A stretch of DNA of 64,000 bases from Phallusia mammillata. Its lineage: Eukaryota; Chordata; Ascidiacea; Phlebobranchia; Ascidiidae. The notes beneath the pieces are model-generated. The model was given only the letters and a program-made list of their open reading frames with translations. It was not told where the DNA came from and searched no databases. Position 1 is the stretch's first letter. Each line of letters starts with the position of its first letter. The stretch lies in the NCBI GenBank assembly GCA_003260075.1, contig QLIY01000142.1:1-64000 (forward strand), in the 5' to 3' direction. Made by a program: the position numbers and the translations under genes. Shown piece by piece: positions 13,901 through 28,900 of the stretch.

Positions 13901-16900
13901 GAATGGGAAAAAAAGACTGTTGGCGTATATTGAACACAGAATACGACCTCCACGATCGATGCTCTATCTTTAAAATTAATTGCAAAGCAAACGTGAAAAT
14001 ATTTACCAACCTCTCATAGTTGTAAGGTCAGCTATTGTGGGCTTTCAACCTGTGTTAGATATATTAGACACTTAACAAGACCTGGAAAACGCTTCATACA
14101 TTGCAGAAAACGTTGTTACCAAAACAGTTACACTTTTGACTGTGAATCACAACAGTTGATTCATCAACCTTTTTCTGATTTAAGAAGTCTCCAGTTGTCC
14201 AAGTCAGTTAATGACTGAAGTTTTTCAAAAACTGTAACATTGTTTGTACAGACTGCACTCCTGAGTTTACAAACACACGTTGCACACATACTTCTCTTTG
14301 TTGGTTATTTTGTTGATTTACGTGTGCTAGTGAAGCTCTTCAGCAACGTAAACTCAATGAATCATTTTAAACACGGGGTTTTTATGATGTTTGTTAATAT
14401 TCTCGAGTTCCAAGTTGGAGTTTACAACCAAACAAGACATTTCCGGAGTAAAATTTTACAAAACCCGCTGCCAAAGTGATGGAAATAAGGTCTTCCGGTA
14501 ATATGCTCGTAAATGCTGCGAGGCAGTGAATCTCGTTGCAGCTGCGTTGTTTACCTTGTCGACGCCACCATTATAAATCTCTGTTTGCGCCCGACTACGC
14601 CAGCTCGGCGCTTTGGCAAATATTTACGAAGGCAACTCACACGAGTGCAGCGCGGGTTTCTATCCCCTTAACGGGGTCACTGTATTATTTTTAGTCTTTG
14701 TTTGTGTGCGTGTGTATACAGCGTGATAAACCTACTACAGAATGTCGAAAAACGCCTAAACTAAAACACCCGCCTTCTGCTGGGCACAAGGTCACCCAAC
14801 TTAAATAACGAAGTGACGTTTCATTAGTTATTCCCTCTTTGGTTATCCGTTGTGTGCAAGTTACGTTTGTTTGATACACAAAAGTATAAAATAGCGATGC
14901 TCACCCCCCCCCCTCGAAAAACGCCTAAACTAAAACACCCGCCTTCTGCTGGGCACAAGGTTACCAAACTTAAATAACGAAGTGACGTTTCATTAGTTAT
15001 TCCCTCTTGTGTTATCAGTTGTGTACAAGGTATATTTGTTTGATACACAAAAGTATAAAATAGCGATGTTCTAGTCGGGCATAGTTTTCCCCATTTTGTC
15101 CCGGTTGTGGAGAAATAACATCCTTATCTCACTCAATGGTGCTTTTTATACTCTGCATGTTTTACCGCTGGTGTAGTTTTTGTGATGACCCTCTTGGCAT
15201 CCTTCGACATTGATCATATCTTGTCGTGATATGCGATCGTATCTTGTAAGTGACGCGATCTCGGCAAGATCTTACCTTGCCGCAGTAAAATAGGCGGCTT
15301 TGATCGAGATTTTATGTCTGTGATCGACACCTGAATATCGCATATGTGTTTTACCCCAAGCAGAAAGTTTGTTTTCCCTGATGCAAGTTCACGTCTTCGA
15401 TTACAGTCAGCCAGTTCTGTCAGCTGCCTTTCACGCTTGCCCTTCCCATTAGGCGGGGCGACGTTCGTGGCTTTTCTGTTGCACTTGTATCAGTTTTCAA
15501 GGGCCCGGTTGACCCCCACAATCCGCACTGCGCCCCACACAAGTGAAATTCAGCGTGGCCAAGCCGATGGAGGGCTGTCACGCTATCAGAGGTGATAACA
15601 AAGCCGGCACAGGCGAAAGTGTCCTGGCTTCAAAATTAAATTTGAACTCGAGAACTGACGCCGCTGTTGTCTTATCGCAGCGGGTAAGTGAAGGGAATAT
15701 CCGGCTGATATTAAGAGCCGTCAACAAAACTGGGCCGCCAGATTCGACCACAAGTGCCCTTGAGACTGCCGTCGTCAATCGAAATAAAAATTGAAAGTTC
15801 GATTTTAAAACTGTTTTAGATCAGTTTTATGACACCACGTTGTATTCTTTGATCAACATGTTTTGCTTGGGAAGGATTTTGCCTTTGGAAAAAGTGGTTC
15901 TGTTGGTTTCCTTTACTGTTTGGGTTTAGTCACCCTTTTCCAGAACGCTGATAAATAGTCAGATGTTTCAAGTTACATTCCTCTTCAGCCTGTGCGTCAT
16001 TCTCCAACACGCCAGACAACTTATGTTGGAAGTACGACCACAAACTTTATTGTTAGGTGTGTATACCGGTACTCTGTACATATCGATAATGGCCTGCTTG
16101 TGTTTCAAAAGGTTATGACAAATATTGGCGATTGTAACGACGTACTTGTAACACGTTATGAGGGCATCTTCTTCTTTCATTCTCGTGTAAAACAAAATTC
16201 AAAGCAAGTTAAGGGTGATGAAACAAAAATGTTGTGAATGCCAAAACAAATAAGCTTTGTTCTTAAGTGGAAAATGTTATGCATAAACAAAATTAGTACT
16301 TTAACACAAATAAGAAATGCGTGCACTGTTTGAAGATGTTGATAATGCTCTAGTTGTGTGAATTGTAACAGTTGTATTGTGTAATGTTCGAAATACATCT
16401 GATTCCCGACTTCTCGTTTCAAACAGCCCTAATTGTACTAAATAAATCCCAAAGTTTTAACTTTGTGGTTGTCAAGCGTCTTTCGAGCTTTTAGTTTAAA
16501 CCCAGTTTGTTGATGGAAACTGTTTGGTGGGTCACTGTGAAATTCTCCAGCTGTGTTTACAGTCACAGCATCGACCTCGTATACGACAACACGATCTTAA
16601 TTAGTCGTTTTCCAAACACTCAACGTCGTCCATACTGCAGTCAGACACACGTCGCTAAAACTGCTCTTAATCTTATTACATGGGCGAGAAATGGAACACA
16701 AAGCAGTTGAAAAAGTGGGTTTCCCTTACCTGATTTTGCTGTTGTTCACGCTTGAGACGCCATGGGACCTTCTGTGTTATGTGTAACAGATGGCAAATAT
16801 TTAGTAAACTGTCACGAAAAATCGAATATCAGTAAACTGCGATTGCAATATGATTATGGATTCCCTACTGAAACATAATGTTTTTACTTATTCTTCGTAC

Positions 16901-19900
16901 ACCGGATTGTTTCCATGTTTGGTTTGCGTGAATTTGTTCGTTTTTTATAGGCGATATCTTGTGTTGTGTACAAAGCATTTTTTTCGCCTTGATTAAGCCA
17001 TACATTGAAATTTAAACCAAATTAAATGTGAGCATTTTTGATCATTGCGATAATGCCTTCAATTTACTTAAAAGCGACACAAACTTATTTGTTATGGTAC
17101 TACGATTTTTTTAAGAGGCTTCATAAAGTTTTGTTCAAAGAGATTTACACATTTTTAGTCGTTTTCGAAGTAATTATTTTTAACGTGCTGTAACTGAATT
17201 GTATAAATTTGTTGAAGCAATATTGAAAACAAGGTTTATCCTGTTACATAACTTGCGGGGCTCCGGGGTAGCTCAAGCGTTTAAAATCGTTCACTAATAC
17301 CTTCTTCTCGTTTGAGCTCGCTTTTGACGGTTACATGCTAAAAACTGTCTAAATTGGCATTTTTTAGTTTGCTTACAAACCGCTGTAACATACCGCCTGT
17401 TGGTTATACAAGGCGGCTAGATGAATGCGGTTGGGTGAAAAAAGTAGCTTATCGTGTATTTTGTAGCTTACAATCAACCTTATCGTTCAGCTGTTTCTAA
17501 TTTCCTGTGATTTCGGCCGTTTACTTCCTTTTCCGCTGTTGTTTTAGTCATTAGGTCGATCTTAATACAGTACTTCTATTATAATGGCTCTACAAATAAA
17601 AGGGCAGGAATAAGTTTTGCTTTGGCTTTTGAGACAGCCACAGGAAGACTGTTTCCCGAAACTGGTCCAAACGCAACGACAAAGAATTAATAAAAATCAC
17701 GACGAGATGAATTTATGATGTAAAACAAGTTTACAGCAACAAATTATCTTACATACGGTTTTAAATTGTTAGCCATCACCTAAAAGACAAGACGCTACAA
17801 AGCCCGTTTTGTTTCCTCGGTATTGTGCTGTGTCATTGGTATGGTTTTGTGATGGTTGAGTGCTGTCGTGCGGCCGATTGTTTTGATTCGCCAAGCCTAT
17901 TTGTTTCCTGCACGTAACATAACAAGCAATTACGAGTGACATACCTTAAAGCACGCGGTCGTGAATCGTGGCAGGAACTGACGACAGAGTTTGACCCCCA
18001 CATGCCGACGGTGTCAGCGCCCAACGAAAAGTTTGTGGCACCAAAAATGGAGTTGTTTGTACTTTTTTCTTTGCCCCAATTGAGCATTGTCTTGCTTGGT
18101 GTCAGGGCCTGTCCGTTGTCCAGGTAATACATTTTGTTGACGTTGAAACAAATACCCATTGTTTGACTGGCCAATGATGAAAGATGTTTATCTTATATGC
18201 CTTGCATAATTTTAAGGTTTTAATATTAGACATTTTTGTTCGGTAATGTATCTCGTCCGATTGACGTTCAAAATAATTACGTCACAAGAAGGTTAAAGGT
18301 TGAAATTTTATTATCAACGTAAGTTCGTTTTATAATGTCTCGTTTCCAGATGTTGTACCAATTTTTAATTTTACCATATTAAAAACAGCAAATTTAGAAT
18401 GTTTTTTATTCCATTGTTTTAACATTATCATATTGCCACTCGAGATTTTACCGACGTAGGAAAGCATTATCCCATAGCAATGTCTTGTTTATTTTGCTTT
18501 CCCTATTTGAAGCCGTTTTTCTAGCACCGAAGTAACGTCTAAACTATACATGATTGAGGAAGTGTAGCCCATAATTCCAACACTCTGTCCCATTCGCGTT
18601 ATATATAGAATTTGATTCAAGGTAAAACCGTCTCATTATATCCAGCTTTATCCCGAAGGTGAACAAATTACTCTGGTCATGTCGTCATACACGCAAGAAT
18701 GCCGACATTTATCGCGATTGTAATTGGCCACTCTAGCCTGTCCCTATCTACTTGTTAATCGGCTGTAGAAAAGAAAACTTTATACAATAACATATCTCAA
18801 CATCGCCGGGAGCATGACTCGGTTCAGAGGTCAAGTACGTAGCTTTTTAGCCAGGAGCTTACGTCAGCAGTCAGTACAGCTGAACAATGATAAGCATTTA
18901 CTTGGAGCGATGGTTCAAAGCGTTTCTCTTGTTTTTACGTTAAAAACTAATTTGCGAGAAAATTTAAAGGTTCACTTTATTTTGAATCCCAATTTAGGTA
19001 GCTTTTTTACTTAAGACTCGCATATGATCTTGCCAATATTGCTAGAAAATGAATATGTACGTAACATTTCTAAAGAACTGCCTAGAAATATGCATAAATC
19101 TCAATCAAAAGCGTGAAATAATCCAAGGAATATTAATCGCAAAAGTATGATGTGGACATTTAGGTTGTTGTGTTCGTTTCTCTCGTCGAGACAAATCCTA
19201 CAATTTTCCTATTTATAATCATAACCAGTAACCACCACTGCCGCAAGTTATAAACAGCGCTCCAAATCGTTAATCGCCTTGGCAGCCGTCGTTCGAAGCG
19301 AGTGCGGTTTAACTTCCTTTCATCTTACCGCAACCTCTTGCCAGGCATTAGCGCATATATATCGGCTCATTCGTTCTCTCGGGCCTTGTCTTTGCTTAAT
19401 TTGCTCCCCGCTGCGTCTTGACCGCCGTCGCACGTTGCTCGGTCCATTCATCTGCCTTTCTTGCCGTGTTTGACGAGCCTTTTCCCTTCGATCGCATCCC
19501 TCTGGCTGAAATGCAAGACACCGCTCGTAGGTGATTCTCTTTGAAGCCACCGACACTTGTAGTTGTAAACAATACAGCGCTACATTCTGCCGCGAGCTGC
19601 TGTACAGGTGTTTACAGTTATGCATGTGGGCAAGGGGACATTTTGTCGATAATAGGTGCAGTTTTGGGTCACTAACAACTACACTTTAAAAACGTTTCCC
19701 CTACTTTTTGATATGACTTAAAATGCAGAACAAACAATAATGATTTTTTCGAAAATTGAGTTATTTACCCCAGACTTTCTTGATTTTTACCGAGAAAGAA
19801 TATGATACAAAGGTCTTTAATACTGCGACTTCATACCATCAGAAAAAACTGCGAATTTATTAAAATGGCTTCACCCCGTGTATGCGCTCTATTACCTGGA

Positions 19901-22900
19901 CACTAAGCCCTTGGAGACCAGCACAACAATGGCCAATATGTGTTGTCCGAAATTCCAAGCGACAACTTGGCCAATTCGACGACCACTCTTGAAAGTCTGC
20001 AGATGCTTATCGCGCCTTCCAGGTCCGGCTAATTCAGTTCGCACGTTCAGCCTGTTCAGGGATCTCGCCAAACCAAACAATACTCCCCATACAAGTCGCC
20101 TCTGAAAGACCAGGCTGCCCATTCTTGCGCTACTGCAGCATGTGCAAGCAGATGACAAACAGTCGTCCTTGTCCCTGGAGGCTACGACATCTTTCGGCAT
20201 CTTGGCAATACTTTGTTTGACGGCTATGGGTTTGTTAAAGGAATTTAAACAACGAATCCTCAAAAAACAGTTCTTTGATGTCCGTACAGTTTTTAAGTAC
20301 CTAATGCAATGATTTGAGAAATTAGGAAAGGCTTTTTGTAGTGTCGTTAAAACCAGGTAACATGTACTTCAAAGATTGTTCTTTTATTCTTTGAATTGCA
20401 TACAGCAAGTTATTATCGCATTTTCTCTAAAACGCCCTGTCTCTATACGGTTTGCTTAAAATCTACCTTAAGTGGGCAAACATACGCCCCCATTTTGTCA
20501 CGAGTGTTTGAGAAGTAGGAAAATGCGTTTTATCGGTGACTGATAGAGACGGTAAACATGGACCTTATGGACCCCGTAAGCAGGTTCTTGTTTGCTTCTT
20601 GTTAACTAGCTTGCACATATCGACAAAACAGCCGCCTGTCTTCCTGTTTAACATTCTCGTGCGGTTTGTTAATTGGTAGCGAAACATGTGTTGAACACTC
20701 CAGGTAACGTTGCTTTTGCTGTCTTGTGCAGCTGTTTAAAATGTCAAACTTGTCCAAAACGGCATGCCACGCATACTGTGTTATGTACGTGAGCAGGGAC
20801 ATTTAGGAAAAAAACACACAAAGTAATAATTTATTATAATCAACAATAATATAGTTAAAAGATTTTGCGGAATAAAAGTGTTTCCTGAAAAAAAATGGAA
20901 GTACTGGTTTTTTTGGAGATTGTATGGTCGCTTGTCGTGCATTAGAAGTGGACAGATGAGTGCTAGAGTCCAGCTGTGTTTGTCCCCGTAATCCCCACTT
21001 TTGTCACGGGATTCCAACTTCCCGGAATGTCACTCAGAACGGCGACTCAAATGTCCTATGTCTGCCTCGCAACACGTTCGCACCAATAAAACTATTTTGT
21101 TGAATTTTTGTTATTGTACGTGTTCAGTTTACTCATATTAGTTGAACATAAAAGCTTTACTGGGTCCCCTTCCTCAAGTTTTTCACACGTTTTTTCGAAA
21201 GAAATTCGCATGTAAACCTTAGTAGATTGACCGTTCGGTTAAAGCCGCCCCAATCGGTTAAAATTTCAAATGAAAGGCCGGTATGCATCTTGAAAAGAAC
21301 TTGTGTTTTTTAAATGTTTGTTTTCAAAAATGTAAAGACGGTCCAAATTTTGAAACACTACTGCATAGATACGGCTTGCGAACTTATTGTAAACAGATGT
21401 ATTGACACTTAATTACTCCTATTCCCCATGCGCAATGAACGAATAGTTGAAAGGCCAGGCGAACGACTTTGTGCGTTACATTCCATCTCCAATTACCTGG
21501 GGCGCTTCATTGAAGCCCGACATTGCAGTCTTATTCGCAGGTAAGCCTTCCGCCACAGACATTCGTAGAATTCCGCTACAAACCAACTTCAGTTATGGGA
21601 CCAGATCATTAACTTGGCTGCCACCTGTGAGGAATTTGCCCTTTAAGGTTTAGTTAGGCCACTCTGAGCTGGGTTATTAATTAATTTTCCCTGTTTGTTG
21701 ACGCTAGTGTCAGAAAACCATACCCAGTTGTTGTGTGGTTTTTCTCTTTGTGTACATTGGCTTGAATGAGTTGATTTTCATCCAAATCCAGCTTTAATTT
21801 TCAGATGTCAAACAATTTTTCTTTTTTTGTGCTGTTTTCCTTGTGGTTACTCCTGGTCATAATGCTGAGTTATTTTAACATATACATAAAGTTGTAAAAA
21901 CACCTTATTGTGACTCTTGAGCTGATGGGAAATAATAACGGATGTTCTGGTATTTCTGCGCATATTTATTTTAAACCTAACCTTTTCAATGCAATAATGT
22001 CATGTAATGCCCAAACCCATTAGCTGGAGCTAATATGAGCTGTCATGATTTAGTAGTAATCTGAGTTTTTGGACCACCCAGAGTTTCCTTTTGATTGCAA
22101 CAACCCAGACGCGCCATTGAGGAAATGTTAAAATCTAACTGCAATTAAAATTTATTTTAATTAGCTGCCAGCCTAAATCACCTTTATGATGATGTCGTGT
22201 CAATTTTTAAAACTAATACCAATGTAGTGGAAATTCTCTTCTTTGTGTTTGTTTTATACACATCATAGGTCTTGTGTACAATATTTATGTAACAGCGATG
22301 CAAAATGTCAATAACTTGTGAAATGGGGACATTTCTTTTCATTTTTTTGTGATAAAAATATGGCACACTTAAGTGGTTTCCTCCAACCTTCCTTCATGTT
22401 ACGCCCCATTTACTTACAATACTATTTCTTCCGTCTTTCTCTGTCAAATTGCTCTGTCACCCCATTTAGGTAGGTTTGTGACATGGTCCATTTGATCGAC
22501 CCTTTTTTTCCAATTCCTTTCACAAAAATGTCTTCACATTTTTGTCCCCCCCCCCCCATTTAGGTAGGTTTGTGACATGGTCCATTTGATCGACCCTTTT
22601 TTTTCCAATTCCTTTCACAAAAATGTCTTCAAACTTTTGGAAAAACCAACTGAAAACCTAAATACAATTTTATGACATTGTACGTACAGTTTAGCAATGT
22701 TTAAATGTAAACACATAAGTTATTTATTGTCGCGGAATGTTTTGTACAAAGTAGGTTAAATACAAAGCAAATTAATCCATTTTTAATACATTTTTTGTTG
22801 ACAATTACCCGGGCCCATCAACAAAATGATCTAATTAGCTTTAATTGAAAACCAATTATCATGTGTTTATTTTGGTGTAGCATTTGCAAGTGAAAAATCC

Positions 22901-25900
22901 CCAAAACACTCATGAAATTTGATGTAAATTTTAAATCCACCACAATCCCCTAATATTTCGTACAAATTCATGACATGCTAACTGTATTAACCTTACAAAT
23001 TTGCATTTATCTTTAACTGTACCCAGCCACAACTTACAAACTAAAGTATTACTTGTATTGTTTTGAACAAAAGATACCCACTTTTAATTGTTTTCTGGTT
23101 TTAATAGACCCATCAGCTCTAATTGTATTAAATTTCTGTACAGATTTCTTTCAAAAACTGGTTGACAATGCCAAAAACTCGCTTGATGGACTTTTCTTCC
23201 GTACATATGGGTCTTTGTATGTGGACAATTCTGCAATTTTTATGAACTTATTTGACAACCTAAAAAGCTATTACCAGTAAGTTCCTTAAATATATATAGC
23301 GTGAGACATTGAAATGAGTCCCTGATATCATTGGCTTGTGTAATTATCCAATAATTTGTAAACTTGGTAAAAACTTTAACGAATAACAAAGGATTTGGTC
23401 CTTTAAAGTTTATCTTTAAAAATGATGTCACATAACATGAATATGCTATAAATATATATTGTAATTTACTGCTGTTATCAACTTCTTTCTGTTCAGTGGG
23501 GAAACAATGCTTATGGAAGAGATCTTTGACAACTTCTTTACCTCGCTACTACAGAAGGTTTTTAAACTGATGAACTCAAACTACATCATAGATGATGAAT
23601 ACATGCAATGTATTGGGGACAAGAGCAACACTGATGGACTCCAACCCTTCAAAGGCATGCCACGCCAGCTGTCCATGCGTGTATGTATTTCTCTTAAAGT
23701 TAATCCAGTGTTTAATCGCTTGTCGTAGTAATAATAAAGATCATTTAACTAAGCAAAAGCTGTTTTATTTAATGTGTAAAGAAGGCTGTACAGTGCCATG
23801 ATTTTTTTATTCAAATATTATTGCTTTTTAAAAATACAATAAAAACCTGAAGCATTGGTTGGTCAAGAGTTTTGCCTCAGTGAGTTTGTGTCAACAATTT
23901 TTCTTCCTGTCACCAGCTGATGACAAATATTTTTCTAACCCGACCCCGCAACCAGATTGCCTTTGTTTGCTCAGGTTCACCGAGCGTTCATCACCGCACG
24001 ATCCTTCATTCGAGGTTTGGAGGTCGGCAAGGAGCTTGCGTTCAAAGTTGCCAAGGTGGGAAACCGCACTGTCATGTGGAAATTAATCTCACTGGGGAAG
24101 AAAAATGAAACTAGTTGATAACTTTAACCCATGTTCCTTGGCATTTTCCGACATAAAACCCCAATAAAGCAGTGGTTCTAAAACCGGCTAAGCTTGCGAT
24201 ACACTACAAACCGTAGGCGTAATACATACGCTAAAAAGAAACTTACTATGTAAAGTGGATGCGACTTCTTTTTAACGAATGTGTTAAAATGATGATCTCC
24301 ATTTCGACGTCAAGCCCCAAAGTCCCTTTACTTGAAATGACGCTGCAAAAACGTTTTTTTTTGCGCCAGCACAGTTTAAGAACCACTTATCTAAGGTTAA
24401 ACATTGGCCAAACCTCTTAAGTTAATGCCTGCAGCTGATTTAACCGTAAAAGTCAAAGCAAGATTAAAGAAGAGTGCAAATCATAATTAGTTATAAACAT
24501 CTCATGGTAGTCATAATTATCAAAGTGCGTTGGTGGTGTTGATTGACGCACTAGCTCTAATGACACAAACGCCAAGACTAAAGTACACAATTTACAACTA
24601 GTTAAGTTAAGTGCGTGTTTAAGGCAATTAAAATCATCCAATTGTTATCCCACTTTTTAATATCGAAAACGCATTTTAGTATTGCCATATTAGACTCTGG
24701 TACAATGTCACTTAAATATTACAATGAGATTGTTTTCTGGAAAAATCTAATTATTTCGGTCTTTAACCAATGTTTGTTTTCCAATATCGCGACACATCGA
24801 TTTTGGATTGAAATGTTATTCTGCTGATAAGAATGAAAGCCATAAAATGTAATCATACATTTCTAAATATAGACGTTATTTTAAAAGCCACCTTTTTTAG
24901 CGACCCAAAATAAAATGTCATGCACCCAAGTTTATAAAATGTGTCTTGCATTTTTTTATGACCAAGCTCACAAAGACACAACGCCAATATTACATAGGTT
25001 TTCTACGTAAGTTAGGGATGTGATACCTGTTTTAAGGGAGTACGGCCTAATGATTAGGTCTTGGGATTTATAACTAGTTGGCGGAAAATGCAGAACTGTT
25101 CGATAAGAAAAAGAATTATTGCAGTAGGATATGTCTTTTGTCAAACTCCTCCGAACGATTTTATTGTGGTTGTATTTTAAGCTGATCACATCAAACGACA
25201 ATAATACGATAATTCGCGTTAGTATTGTCGTGAAGGATTATCACAATATTCAGTTCCATTGTTGTTGATCAGCACTGGGGGTGACGACGGATTTCTGCAT
25301 ACACAATGTCTCACAAATCATTGTCAATTGTTTGTTATTACAGTTTGATCCGACTCACGAATGTACGAAAGCCTTTATGAAAATGTCGTATTGCTCCAAA
25401 TGTCAAGGAATCACTTCCATCAAACCGTGTCATGGACTTTGCCTCAACATTATGAAGGGGTGTCTACATGATTACAATACTTTGAATTCCGTTTGGAATG
25501 AATACATAGGTAAGTTTCAATTGTTTGTGTTTCCTTTTAGTGTAGTGCACATCGGTTGTGACCGAGCATTCGTCGTAATAATGTGTGTTTTATATATACG
25601 CGTAAGTAATCCTTTTTTCTATATATTTCTTCCCTTCTGTGTTGCACTTCATAACATTTTACAAATTACGATGGAACATGCAAACTGGTTATGATGGTAA
25701 ATTCCCTTTGAAAGAGAACGTTTTTACACCAGTAATTTTCGGTCAGTGTTCCATGGAAAAGTAGTCAAACTAATTTATTTCTTGCAAACACTAGTCTTCA
25801 GCGGAACACCGGTTAAAAATCTCTGCTTTAACCAATAAAGTGTTTCTTTAGATTTCATACATCTGTATATTGCAGCAGTTGACATGGGACTTAATATTAC

Positions 25901-28900
25901 GCAACTTAAAACGCAAGTGACGTTAGGCAAAAATAATATTAACTTTGCCTTTAAAAAAGAGAGACACGACTGCGTGGTAAAAAATTATGATGCAACTTAA
26001 AACGTGGTATGTTCCATCAGACGTTGTTCAGCGCGAAACGAGCAACAATCTTCAGCGACCACAGCTTAACTTTCCAAGCTAAACGTAACAATAAGTTTCA
26101 AGTATCCAAGCTGAGTGCTTGACAATGTCCAACCCCGATCCCTGTTTCAACAAGCTTAGACATACAAAAGCCGTACAATGGACCCCAAGGGCGGACAATT
26201 TTCGTTCGTGTTTTCGGTTTTTCTTGCCATTAAAATAACAAACGGATTCCCTATCGCATTAGCTGCGGCCTTTTGGCGGGCGGGAGCCAAGTTCAGCCCC
26301 AATTTCGTCGCTTTGTTTTGTCAAGTCCACTTTACGCACGACAAGATGCACTCGGTATTGTATGTTTTTTTCCTGCTCGATCTTAAAATAGCAACTTGTT
26401 TTGACTTTGTTTTGGTGTCTTAGGCGTTGCTGGTAACGTTGAGTGCAGGTTGCTGAACAGGTTTTTGTCGGTCACTGTCTCGTTTAAGTCTTCGCTTAAT
26501 CCCCCTGGTTTGAGTGAAAATTTAAATGTTTTCTGTTTAAGATTCTCATTTCTCAACTTAAGAAACACAACTACCCAATATAGTTTTAGTTTTGAGCTCT
26601 AGTAGTGTCGATTTGCTGTATTTTGCCAGTTTTTCGGCTACCTAACGAATATTTATGTTTTTTGACAACCTTCTTTAATATGTGTTTAATTTTGGTCATT
26701 GTCGGTGATTAAATGTGAATTTACCTCTTTATTACAAAGCTATAGCAGGAATTAGCGTTCTGTGGAAAGCTGATAGGTCACTGAGCTTAACACCTTCAAT
26801 TACCAATTCACCAAAACAAACGTAAGAGTTTACCAAGCTGTCCCGTTATTCACCTGCCACTAAACGTAACAACATCTAGCAAGTTGTGAAAACACTGTAA
26901 ACTGATCTAGCCTTCGCTACGTCACACTTCAACGATTCTTGTTTATTGTTGAGGCGTTGTGACGCAGACAATAAGCCAGTTCCAATCAATTATCACCCAA
27001 TAACACAGTTTGTAAGTGGTTTAACTTGTTCCCATGGGAAGTGGAGAAACCAATGTCGTTGAAACTTAATCTCAAGTGTTGCCTTACCTTGACTGGTTCA
27101 CGTCAAAAGTAGTAAGCATTAATTAATGTCACAATGTCTGTTGGTTTCACCGCATTTTTTGAGTTCTACACAATGGTTGTATTGATGCTTGAATGCCTTT
27201 GTAAAACAAAATAGAAAAGAATGTATTCCTTTTGGTTTAAATCGAGTTCTGAATGCGTTCACGCAAATCTAGGTATACACGCACATAGCGATACACATAC
27301 ATTTAAACTTTTTGCGTTTAAAATTTTCTTATTCCAATAATGTAAAAGTAAAGGTGAAGAACCCCAGTTGTATATTTGCCCAGTTTCTGGTTGTTGTTTC
27401 ATGCGCAAAGCGCCGCAGATTTTTTCCAATTCACTGCCGACAGCAAATCATCTAACCACTATTGCTGGAAAATTGCACCAGCGGTTTTGGTCAAATAACC
27501 AACAGAGCCAAAATCACTTTAAATTGCCCGAAAACACGCAAAAAAATGTCCCAGACCAGTCAAAAGTTTATCCCGGTTCAGCCAGATACACAACTGCTCT
27601 TTTATTTTTTGTATCCAGACAACATTTGCAATACACAGTTGCCTATCTCTAACCTCTTCTGCTTCATCCAAGTCAATTTCGAGCGCATTATCATACAGTG
27701 ATGTTAATAAAGTTAGTATTAGTACCCCACAAAAATGCCAAGAATTCTATTTTTTAATAAACCTATCAGCATTTCATAGTTATTTATGCTGTTTAATTGC
27801 TAAATAAGCTACCTTAAGTGCGTGTAATAGAGAGATTTAACATTTAAATTTAAACCATTTTCATCAGGGTTAAAAAGGGTATTTTGGGTCGGTAAAAAAT
27901 GTAACATATATTCTTTGTAATACTGTACCTAGTAGTTTTCACATGTCAACTAAAAACGCGATGATGCATTCACAAACAGAAAGCGCTTCGTTGTCAGTTG
28001 CAGTTGCACAAGCGCAACAAAATCGCTAACCATATTACTGATGTTAGGTGAAACAAACAATGGTTGCTCATTCTTGTAGCAGCCGATCACGTTTACATTG
28101 AGGCAATAATTTTAGTTGACTAGCAACTTTACGAAAACGCCACTTTTCGACAGACGAGACCGCTTGTGTTTTCCATCTTGACATGTGCACAATAAACAAA
28201 GCTGTTTTCATCTTAAACAAGACTTGTCTATGTTTCACACTGAATTAACGTATGTACTGTGCAAAATACATTACGTGAACATTACAACAGTTTGAGCTCT
28301 TGTAAATTTCTTTTTGCACCAAACTTTTAATTTAAGCAATTAGTGTGTTTTGCTACACATTTATAGACAAGTTTCAGCTTTGTCATCCATATGTGTTATT
28401 AAAAACCTACTTTGTTTGTTGAATTGTAACAGTTTTTATGAAGTACCCAAGCGAGTATTATAATGCACGGATGGCACATATTGTTTGTGTTAATAATTTT
28501 GTCAATATGTGTTTCAAATTAGAGCGTTTAATGCTATATCAATATTTTACTTGGCATTGTATGGGGTTATTGATACAAAAACACGCAATTTAAGATTAAC
28601 CCCAAGACAACTGCGTTTCTCATCAAACAATTTAATCATTCTGTTCGTTAAATTGCTCTCTGGTACTTAACAATCACTATTCTCCATATTCATTACCTCA
28701 ATTATATTACAGACGCCATGCAATTGATTTTGGATCGCCTTGAAGGTCACCACAACATAGAGAGCGTACTCGACCCGTTTGCCATCCGAATTTCCGAAGC
28801 AATTATGACGTTACAAGACAGTAAACTGCGACTTCAAACCACGGTAAGCACAAAAAGCTAAGTCTATGCCATTTTTGCTGTACTTGGTATTTTTGTTGGT

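Larger units (their letters stand above)
11471..23143. other. 11.7-kb glypican intron 2
   Basis: Much longer than every other intron here (mostly under 1.2 kb). It contains a TG microsatellite, two tract-linked duplications (near 14.9 and 22.5 kb) and a possible tRNA-derived fragment near 17.27 kb. Many small open frames occur, but none resembles a known protein or has matching splice phases. It is a natural place for enhancers, though I cannot point to a specific site. Confidence 0.75.
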
